Made by a program: the position numbers and the translations under genes
NCBI GenBank assembly: GCA_023269245.1
Contig: JAHFMB010000008.1
Location: 1-16,437 of the forward strand
DNA from: Candidatus Tayloriibacteriota bacterium
Lineage (GTDB): Bacteria; Patescibacteriota; Minisyncoccia; Phycocordibacterales; PALSA-1337
Length of the DNA: 16,437 nt
Reading direction: 5' to 3'
The notes under the pieces: generated by a model
The model's database searches: none
The model's input: the letters and a program-made list of their open reading frames with translations, nothing else
What the model was told of the DNA's origin: nothing
Part shown: positions 7,102 through 12,403 of the stretch, in pieces
Layout: every line of letters begins with the position of its first letter
How positions within the stretch are numbered: position 1 is the first letter of the stretch

Positions 7102-7106
7102 GGGGA

Positions 7107-7173
7107 TAAGAGATATGAGGTAAGAGATATGAGGTAAGAAAATCCTAGCTCGTATCTCTTAGCTCGTATCTCA
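7107..7173 (-). repeat. Tandem and inverted 14-mer repeats forming a long hairpin between response regulator and pilT
   Basis: Plus strand: TAAGAGATATGAGG occurs twice in tandem (7107-7120, 7121-7134). Then TAGCTCGTATCTCT/A occurs twice in tandem (7146-7159, 7160-7173). The second pair is nearly the reverse complement of the first (12 of 14 positions). In RNA the two doublets would pair into a stem of nearly 30 bp with a short loop. The stem begins in the stop codon of the response regulator gene and ends 5 to 6 nt before the pilT ATG. A further perfect 9-bp pair GTAAGAAAA/TTTTCTTAC (7134-7142, 7175-7183) offers a competing fold. Confidence 0.85.
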
Positions 7174-7572
7174 TGTTTTCTTACTATTGATAATCCTCTC
7201 GACTTCAGCCAAGACCTCGGATGGAATCGTGGTTGCCTTTACTATATATCCATCAACGCCGAGTTTTTTTGCGCGCGAAATATCATCCGATGACCCTTGA
7301 TTGGTAAGCATGATCATGACAGCGCTCGGAGCAAGCCGCTCTTTGCGGATGGCATTAACAAGATCGAGCCCATCCATGCCAGGCATAACAATGTCCACAA
7401 GCATGACATCGGGAATATACCCGTCCCTCACCAGCTTGAGTCCTCCATCAGTGGAATCTGCCGTTTTTACCTCATATCCAGCCTTGGAAAACTTGATTGC
7501 GTACATATCAAGCAGGAATTTATCATCATCGACCAGCATTATTTTTTTGTGTGAAGAAGATTGGTCAGCCAT
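7171..7572 (-). CDS. CheY-like single-domain response regulator in the pilus motor cluster
   Basis: A 133-residue protein made only of a receiver domain, with no DNA-binding output domain. All key residues are present: the acidic cluster D15-D17 in LVDDDKF, phosphoacceptor D60 in LVDIVMPGMDG, T90 in IMLTNQ and K112 in YIVKATT. It should be phosphorylated by a histidine kinase and then bind a partner protein. No kinase is visible in the window. It lies between pilB and pilT, so the motor ATPases or the PilM complex are natural partners, by analogy with PilG/PilH-type regulators in other bacteria. The start follows a perfect TATAAT by 6 nt. It is the only gene in the window ending in TGA. Family is certain; partner is inference. 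Confidence 0.92.
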   Translation of the reverse strand: MADQSSSHKKIMLVDDDKFLLDMYAIKFSKAGYEVKTADSTDGGLKLVRDGYIPDVMLVDIVMPGMDGLDLVNAIRKERLAPSAVMIMLTNQGSSDDISRAKKLGVDGYIVKATTIPSEVLAEVERIINSKKT

Positions 7573-7578
7573 GGCGGT

Positions 7579-7584
7579 ATTATA
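7579..7584 (-). promoter_or_regulatory. Predicted -10 box for the response regulator gene (leaderless, internal)
   Basis: Perfect TATAAT immediately after the pilB stop codon, followed by ACCGCC and the ATG. It would allow the response regulator, and perhaps pilT, to be transcribed apart from pilB. No clear -35. Confidence 0.5.
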
Positions 7585-9324
7585 CTACAACTTATTAACC
7601 TCTTCTATCGGTATCACCTGATTGAACGCCTTGATGAGGGCATCCTCCTTGAGCGAAATCATACCCTTCGAACGGGTGATGCGGCGAACTTCAGCTTCCG
7701 TCGGATTCTTGAGGATCGCCTGTTCAATATCTTTATCCATCGGGAACATTTCAACGACTGCCATACGCCCGCGGGTTCCTTTCGGTAATTCCGGAGTAGT
7801 TTTAATTTTACGGACTGTGTTTTGGAATGGAATTTCTTTTTTGAATTCAGCCGGCAAATCGGCAAATTCCCTGTCGATCATAGCCTTCAAGCTGCCATCC
7901 ACAGGGACAGGCTCGCCCGCGCCCTTCGGCAGAACACCTACGAGGCGCTGAGCCATAGCAAGGATGAGCGTCGGCGCGATCAGATACGGATCGACGCCCA
8001 TGTCGATAAGACGTGGAATAACACCAGCGGAGTTGTTGGTATGCAATGTTGAAAACACCAAGTGGCCAGTCAGCGCCGCCTGGACCGCAAGCTGCGCCGT
8101 CTCCTTATCGCGAATCTCACCCACCATGATGATGTCGGGGTCCTGGCGCAAAGTGGTGCGCAATCCTGAGGCAAAATCGTACCCGATTTCCGGCCTGACT
8201 TGAGACTGACTGACTCCTTCCATTTGATATTCAACTGGGTCTTCCAAAGACAATACGTTGTAGCTTTCACGGTCGACTTCGCTCAATACGGAGTACAGCG
8301 TTGTAGACTTTCCTGAGCCTGTCGGACCGGTGATGAGGATGAGGCCGTACGGCTTGTTGATGGCGTCGCGCAGCATACCGAGATTTTTCGTCGAGAGGCC
8401 GAGTTCGTCGAGCGGGCGGACTCCTTTAGCCTGATCGAGAATACGCATTTCAACCTTCTCGCCATAATATGAAGGAAATGTGGAGACGCGGAAGTCAATT
8501 TTGCGGCCGTCGATGCGAGCCGAGAAGCGGCCATCCTGTGGCTTGCGCTTTTCGTCGAGGCGCATGTTTGAAAGCACTTTGATGCGGGCTACCACGGCGG
8601 AGTGGACTTGGGGCGGCAGAATAAGTGACGTATTCAGGATACCGTCAACACGAAAACGAACACGGATACGGTCGCGCATATGTTCGATATGCACGTCTGA
8701 CGCCTCACCTTCGACTGCATAGCGGACGATGGTAGCCACAATCTTGACCACGGGCGCGTCTTCGATGATAAGAGTCTCCTCGCCTGGTTTTTCACCAGAT
8801 TTCTGCGGGGGTAATGTGCCGGTATCTTCTTTTTTTATCGTATCCCGTGAATCCACCGACAATTCGGTCTCAAGTTCAGAAAGGGCCTTCGACACCTCCC
8901 CTGTTATACCCTTGTACATCTCCATGACTTTCTGAAAATCATCAATGGTGATCAAAAATATTTTATACGGAATATTCCTTTTTGCAGCAAGAAAATTGAG
9001 GGCATCACGAGCTTCCATATTGTCAGGATCGACAATGCCGACTTCGAGCGTGCCATCATGGACAGCTATCGGCACAAATCTATAATGAGCGGCAGATTCT
9101 TCCGGAATATATTCCAATACTTCAAACGGAACCGATGCTTCAGTAATCGCGCGTACGGGAATATTGAGAAACTCGCCGCGGGCGATAATAATCTCATCAG
9201 GCTTCACGCCGTGCGCCAGCAAGGCGTCATCAAGACTCGTGCCCGCACCGGTTTGTTTGCGGATATCGCGGATATCATCCTTGGTGATGAGTTTCTTTTG
9301 CAAAAGGATGTCGAGAACGGACAT
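7585..9324 (-). CDS. pilB: Pilus extension ATPase PilB
   Basis: A 579-residue GspE/PilB-family ATPase that drives pilus extension. An N-terminal MshEN/GspE-type domain (about 1-140) is joined by a charged, Glu/Lys-rich linker (about 145-185) to the PAS-like domain with EGEASDVHIEHM (205-216) and the RecA-like ATPase domain. Walker A is GPTGSGKST (333-341, Lys339), the Asp box LSLEDPVEY (358-366), Walker B DPDIIMVGEIRD (395-406, Glu403) and the His box TGHLVFSTLHT (419-429). The region where most PilB/GspE proteins carry a CxxC-CxxC zinc motif is present (about 461-520) but has no cysteines; the whole protein has none. It starts 21 nt after the PilP-like stop. Full length, catalytically intact. 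Confidence 0.96.
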   Translation of the reverse strand: MSVLDILLQKKLITKDDIRDIRKQTGAGTSLDDALLAHGVKPDEIIIARGEFLNIPVRAITEASVPFEVLEYIPEESAAHYRFVPIAVHDGTLEVGIVDPDNMEARDALNFLAAKRNIPYKIFLITIDDFQKVMEMYKGITGEVSKALSELETELSVDSRDTIKKEDTGTLPPQKSGEKPGEETLIIEDAPVVKIVATIVRYAVEGEASDVHIEHMRDRIRVRFRVDGILNTSLILPPQVHSAVVARIKVLSNMRLDEKRKPQDGRFSARIDGRKIDFRVSTFPSYYGEKVEMRILDQAKGVRPLDELGLSTKNLGMLRDAINKPYGLILITGPTGSGKSTTLYSVLSEVDRESYNVLSLEDPVEYQMEGVSQSQVRPEIGYDFASGLRTTLRQDPDIIMVGEIRDKETAQLAVQAALTGHLVFSTLHTNNSAGVIPRLIDMGVDPYLIAPTLILAMAQRLVGVLPKGAGEPVPVDGSLKAMIDREFADLPAEFKKEIPFQNTVRKIKTTPELPKGTRGRMAVVEMFPMDKDIEQAILKNPTEAEVRRITRSKGMISLKEDALIKAFNQVIPIEEVNKL

Positions 9325-9336
9325 GGTAGTCGAAAG

Positions 9337-9356
9337 CCGCTCGGGTTATCGAGCGG
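9337..9356 (-). other. Hairpin over the PilP-like stop codon, upstream of pilB
   Basis: A perfect 7-bp inverted repeat CCGCTCG/CGAGCGG with a 6-nt loop encloses the stop codon of the PilP-like gene, 13 nt before the pilB ATG. No T-run follows, so it is not a standard terminator. It may affect mRNA stability or pilB translation; this is inference. Confidence 0.45.
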
Positions 9357-9687
9357 TATTAACTCCTGCGGGAGTTGTCGGCACTCCCGGCAAGGGCGCG
9401 AACGGGTTTGGACGTCCGACCGGAAGCTCCGGGATTTCTACCGCATAATCGACAAGCGTCTGATACGCCTGATCTTTGAATATGGAGGTATCGATGCGCA
9501 GAGATTTTATCTGGTTGAGCAGGCTCAGGACTCGGGTGCCCACCACGTTGGCCGACTGAGTCTGTAACGTACTCGAAGCATCAGGCGTTGCCGCGCCCCC
9601 AGAAAAATAGAAATACACGAGCGCCAATATGATGATGGCGACAATCGCGACGATGAGGGTTTTTCTCGAATGTGGTTGCTGTTTCAT
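9346..9687 (-). CDS. Short single-pass membrane protein, PilP-like (function not established)
   Basis: A 113-residue protein from the ATG at 9687; a TTG nine codons upstream would overlap pilO and is less likely. It has a basic N-terminus (KQQPHSRK), one membrane helix (about 10-28), a Ser/Thr/Ala-rich linker, a possible helix around LSLLNQIKSLRIDTSIF, and a C-terminal GRPNPFAPL motif (91-99) in a Pro-rich tail. PilP lipoproteins and GspC-type proteins also have an N-terminal anchor and an NPF/DPF-type motif, and this gene sits exactly where pilP follows pilO. No lipobox and no beta-domain are seen, and the length is well below that of typical PilP. It may be a reduced PilP counterpart in a cell without secretin. 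Gene reality is well supported; function is inferred from position and one motif. Confidence 0.65.
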   Translation of the reverse strand: MKQQPHSRKTLIVAIVAIIILALVYFYFSGGAATPDASSTLQTQSANVVGTRVLSLLNQIKSLRIDTSIFKDQAYQTLVDYAVEIPELPVGRPNPFAPLPGVPTTPAGVNTAR

Positions 9688-9695
9688 GTGATTTG

Positions 9696-10304
9696 TTATT
9701 GTTGGCGAAGCCAATACGTCTTGAGTTCCACACCAAAATCATACGATCCAGGTGCACTGCCTGCCGACACCGTCAGGTGTGTGACATCCATAATGCGGAG
9801 GTTCGCCTCAAGATCTCTGAGTAAATCGATAAATTGCTGATAGGGAGCGGTCACGCTGAACGAGACAGTGACCGTGTCGAGGACAGGCGTCGGTATGGAC
9901 GTATTGCTTGCGGCCCTGCCCTGCCCTCCACTGGTATCCTGTGTCTGCGGCAGTGAGGGGGTCCCTTTACCATTGATTGCTGATGTGGCGGCCGCTTTGA
10001 TGTTTCTGAGCGGAAACCCGTGGCGAAGCGCAACACTGTTGAGATCTATAATCAAACGGATATTATCAACGGTGTTCGGAAGCATTTTGGACAAGCGCTC
10101 GCGATCGTCATCAGAAAGAGCATTATAATCCTTGAGCACAGAATCGCGGACTTTGACCAGCTGGTTTGCATTCGCAATCGCGGAAAGATACTCATCATTG
10201 ATTACGGACACGTCTTTTATCTCGGCAATTTTCGCATTGGTAAATGTCAAATAGATGCCGATGGCGAGAACTACAAGGATGATTGCGGTAATGTTCCTGT
10301 TCAT
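9696..10304 (-). CDS. pilO: Type IV pilus alignment protein PilO
   Basis: A 202-residue bitopic inner-membrane protein. It has a short cytoplasmic N-terminus, one membrane helix (about 6-22), a coiled-coil-prone stretch (about 27-72), and a C-terminal ferredoxin-like domain with the usual segment FSVTAPYQQFIDLLRDLEAN and a final YDFGVELKTYWL strand. PilO pairs with PilN and links PilM to the PilP-like protein to transmit motor state. A Gly/Ser/Pro-rich linker (about 110-140) separates coil and domain. The gene starts 9 nt after the pilN stop and ends 8 nt before the PilP-like start, so it belongs to the pilN-pilB group. A TAATAT lies 6 nt before the ATG. Assignment rests on fold pattern and gene order. 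Confidence 0.82.
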   Translation of the reverse strand: MNRNITAIILVVLAIGIYLTFTNAKIAEIKDVSVINDEYLSAIANANQLVKVRDSVLKDYNALSDDDRERLSKMLPNTVDNIRLIIDLNSVALRHGFPLRNIKAAATSAINGKGTPSLPQTQDTSGGQGRAASNTSIPTPVLDTVTVSFSVTAPYQQFIDLLRDLEANLRIMDVTHLTVSAGSAPGSYDFGVELKTYWLRQQ

Positions 10305-10310
10305 AGGGAT

Positions 10311-10316
10311 ATATTA
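10311..10316 (-). promoter_or_regulatory. Possible -10 box for pilO
   Basis: TAATAT overlapping the pilN stop codon, followed by 6 nt (ATCCCT) and the pilO ATG. It fits the window-wide spacing but is the weakest of the set, since an A/T-rich junction could produce it by chance. Confidence 0.3.
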
Positions 10317-10961
10317 TGGGGTAGTCGATGTCGCGGTGCTCGGCGGCTGCAAACTTTTCACGTAGGACAAGCTCTCGGGGTCGATAGTCGCGGAAAATCC
10401 AAAAGAGACCAGACCCGCCGCGTCCAAAGCCGGATCAGAAAGAATCGGGTTTTTTACGACTTTGCGCAACCCGTATCTTTCGAGCTGACCGAGCACGTCC
10501 GACTGCCAGGCCACCGCGCTGAGGCTCGTGCCATATCCTTTCATGGAGACTTTGATGCCTTCGCCGCTATTTTGGCCGATTGCCAAATCCATGCTGGTAA
10601 AGCGGACATTTTCAATTGTCAGGCGCCCGATAATATCGAAAATCTGTGATACCGCGAGATGGTTCTGAATCAATTGCTTGCCGATATCTATCTTCACGTT
10701 TTGATGTTTCAACTCTTCTATAAGGTCCGGATTGAACTGTTTTTCCCGGAGCGCAAGCTCTTCTCGGTATTTTACCTGTGAAGACTCGAGGTATGACTTA
10801 TAAAAATAGGTGCCTCCGGCAACGCCGATAGATACAATAAACAACAAAACGGATATGACCATGAGGAAACTAAAGGAACGGTGTGGTGCAGACTGCGTCA
10901 GTCCGCCAACCGGAATCAACGGTTTCTTGGGTATAAATGAGGTTTGGAATTTGGTTTCCAT
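10314..10961 (-). CDS. pilN: Type IV pilus alignment protein PilN-like
   Basis: A 215-residue bitopic membrane protein with a cytoplasmic N-terminal tail of about 30 residues, one membrane helix (about 31-53), a coiled-coil-prone segment rich in Glu/Lys (about 55-90), and a C-terminal alpha/beta domain (about 90-190), followed by a Ser/Thr/Pro tail. This is the PilN layout, and it lies between pilM and pilO as in canonical pilMNO operons. The tail, which in PilN normally inserts INLLP into PilM, here carries SFIPKKPL (8-15). The start has GAGG a few nt upstream, one of the few Shine-Dalgarno-like signals in the window, and a TGC-TATAAT promoter just before that. Sequence alone is weak evidence; gene order makes the call strong. 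Confidence 0.78.
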   Translation of the reverse strand: METKFQTSFIPKKPLIPVGGLTQSAPHRSFSFLMVISVLLFIVSIGVAGGTYFYKSYLESSQVKYREELALREKQFNPDLIEELKHQNVKIDIGKQLIQNHLAVSQIFDIIGRLTIENVRFTSMDLAIGQNSGEGIKVSMKGYGTSLSAVAWQSDVLGQLERYGLRKVVKNPILSDPALDAAGLVSFGFSATIDPESLSYVKSLQPPSTATSTTP

Positions 10962-10971
10962 ATTCCCTCAG

Positions 10972-10980
10972 ATTATAGCA
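10972..10980 (-). promoter_or_regulatory. Predicted extended -10 promoter of pilN
   Basis: Minus strand TGC-TATAAT, then 10 nt (with GAGGG) to the pilN ATG. Identical to the 9-mer in front of pilA. It predicts a leader of only a few nt, and separates pilNOP-pilB from pilM. Confidence 0.62.
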
Positions 10981-11000
10981 GAAATGGACATCCTGTGGGT

Positions 11001-11054
11001 TGTGTATAACCCGCATAATTGCGCTCAACTGCGGAGCCGTCGCATGACTATAAC
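11001..11054 (-). repeat. Putative regulatory element with DnaA-box-like 9-mer upstream of pilN (copy 2)
   Basis: Minus strand blocks GTTATA, GGCTCCGC and GCGGGTTATACACA appear in the same order as at 4739-4791. TTATACACA (11001-11009) fits the DnaA-box consensus TTATNCACA. It lies 21 nt upstream of the pilN extended -10. Confidence 0.4.
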
Positions 11055-11057
11055 AAG

Positions 11058-11174
11058 TAAGAACAGGAGGCACAGCACAGGTGTGTCAACGCGGAAATAG
11101 TAGCTACCACATGAGCCGCATACCTCATCGTTTATTGGAGCGGCGACACACCTGTGCTGTGCCTCCTGTTCTTA
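11058..11174. repeat. Perfect 30-bp inverted repeat with 57-nt spacer between pilM and pilN
   Basis: The arm at 11058-11087 (TAAGAACAGGAGG...GGTGTGTC) is the exact reverse complement of 11145-11174. The spacer is 57 nt. The right arm ends 8 nt before the pilM stop codon. No T-run follows, so it is not a simple terminator. Candidates are an invertible segment, a MITE-like element or a stable mRNA hairpin. An assembly artefact cannot be excluded from sequence. Confidence 0.93.
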
Positions 11175-11182
11175 TCGATAAC

Positions 11183-12280
11183 TTATTCCAGCTCCGAGAG
11201 GCGTCGTAAGGCGACGCCAATAGCGACTGCAAACTCCGGGCCAGCTTGCGTAAACTCTTCGGCGAGAAATGCCGGGGTTTCGAGCTTACCAAATGGATCC
11301 GCATAAATAACGTTGGTTTGAAAACTGATCTTTGCCAAGTCGGTAAATCCTTTAAGAAGGACTCCGCCGCCCGTCAAGATAACCTTGCTGACATTCTTGC
11401 CGAATTTTTTCTGATAATTGAGAAGGGACGCATTGGCCTCGTAGAAAATATAATCGAGGTTGACGGTGATAATCTCCGTAAGCTCACGGTACTCGGGTCC
11501 GCCTTTGAGTCCATAGGTACGCTTCATACTCTCCGCTTCATTGACGGTAATGCTCATTGCCTTTGAGAGTGCCAGGGTAATGTCTTGGGAGCCTTTATTG
11601 ATGATATGCGAAGCACGGAGAATCCCCCGTTCGACGATGTACAGCTTCGTCGAACGCGCCCCCATATCAACAATCATTACCGTGCTGACACCCTGGTCAA
11701 CCACGGCTCGTATTGAGCTAAAAATCTCAATCTCATAAAAACTCGGGGCAAGGCCGCTGCCCGCCATAATATTTTGGTAATCGCTAATGTACTGATTGTG
11801 AATCGCGACGACTAGTACATCACTGCCCTGCTTTTCAGGTTTGACCGACTCTTCTTCATTCACATAAGCATCTTCTTTGGGAATAATCGACCAATCAAGT
11901 AATACTTCGTTGAGTGGAACAGGAATATACTTGCGGGCTTCAATGGAAATAACTTCCGCCATCTGCTTCTCCGGAACAGGAGGGATGGAAATAAATGAAA
12001 TGAGGCTTGACGACAGTGGAAGAGCCACACCGCACATACCGGTTGTAGTTTTTGCTTCTTTGAGAATGTCACGGATAGCTTCGATTATTTTGTCAGCGGG
12101 AATACTTGCCGCACGACCGACTTCCAAACCGGCATAGGGACCGAGGGCAAGTTCACCGTAGGTTTCGAGAACGGCACGGCCGCGTTTCTTTTTTATCTGA
12201 ACAACTTTAATAGCCGAGGAGCCGATGTCCACGCCCAAGACGCTCGACTCTTTTTTGAAAAATGAGGAAAAGAGGCCCAT
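11183..12280 (-). CDS. pilM: Actin-like pilus assembly ATPase PilM
   Basis: A 365-residue cytoplasmic protein of the FtsA/actin fold that binds the PilN tail and couples the motor to the membrane complex. The phosphate-1 loop GVDIGSSAIKVV (16-27), phosphate-2 loop IVDMGARSTKLY (203-214) and adenosine motif LTGGGVLLKGF (302-312) are all present. The typical PilM stretch IEARKYIPVPLNEVLLDW (113-130) is also seen. It starts with MGLFSSFFKK, a common PilM N-terminus. It is the first gene of the pilus cluster and diverges from comF with 123 nt between the starts. The ATG lies 6 nt after TAAACT. It is parted from pilN by the long inverted repeat. Full length and intact. Confidence 0.95.
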   Translation of the reverse strand: MGLFSSFFKKESSVLGVDIGSSAIKVVQIKKKRGRAVLETYGELALGPYAGLEVGRAASIPADKIIEAIRDILKEAKTTTGMCGVALPLSSSLISFISIPPVPEKQMAEVISIEARKYIPVPLNEVLLDWSIIPKEDAYVNEEESVKPEKQGSDVLVVAIHNQYISDYQNIMAGSGLAPSFYEIEIFSSIRAVVDQGVSTVMIVDMGARSTKLYIVERGILRASHIINKGSQDITLALSKAMSITVNEAESMKRTYGLKGGPEYRELTEIITVNLDYIFYEANASLLNYQKKFGKNVSKVILTGGGVLLKGFTDLAKISFQTNVIYADPFGKLETPAFLAEEFTQAGPEFAVAIGVALRRLSELE

Positions 12281-12286
12281 AGCCTA

Positions 12287-12292
12287 AGTTTA
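12287..12292 (-). promoter_or_regulatory. Predicted promoter of pilM (leaderless)
   Basis: TAAACT, then TAGGCT, then the pilM ATG. A TTGCAG lies 16 nt upstream and could serve as -35. This would be the head promoter of the pilus cluster. Confidence 0.5.
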
Positions 12293-12391
12293 CAGTGAAA
12301 AAGACAAACTGCAAAGCGGGATATAGCTGCCGCACCACCCATATGCACAGATTATCAACGTGTTTAGGGGCCGGCTAGAACAATGATGCAG

Positions 12392-12397
12392 TACAAT
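12392..12397 (+). promoter_or_regulatory. Predicted -10 box of comF (leaderless)
   Basis: TACAAT, then GCGTGC, then ATG at 12404. It lies inside the reading frame that would begin at the upstream ATG at 12383, which argues for 12404 as the true start. Confidence 0.55.
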
Positions 12398-12403
12398 GCG
12401 TGC

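Noticed and set aside
7107..7173. CRISPR-like array
   Set aside because: Repeats are only 14 nt, directly adjacent with no spacers, and paired as inverted doublets; no cas genes are present.
7171..7173. Recoding of TGA (code 25) as in some CPR lineages
   Set aside because: TGA ends one gene here and does not interrupt any reading frame; all other stops are TAA or TAG. If TGA were sense, the response regulator would gain only four residues, so the window gives no support for recoding.
9058..9567. Plus-strand 169-residue open frame opposite pilB and the PilP-like gene
   Set aside because: No domain recognised; it covers the conserved N-terminal domain of PilB on the opposite strand.
11081..11212. 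Small plus-strand frame with AGGAGG and a GTG start across the inverted repeat
   Set aside because: It runs through the repeat arm and antisense into the end of pilM, with no recognisable protein features. The Shine-Dalgarno-like motif is part of the repeat.
4672..12361. Shared 11-mer ATTATCAACGT upstream of pilA (4672-4682) and in the pilM/comF gap (12351-12361)
   Set aside because: Repeats of this length are expected by chance many times in a window this size, and their placement relative to promoters differs.
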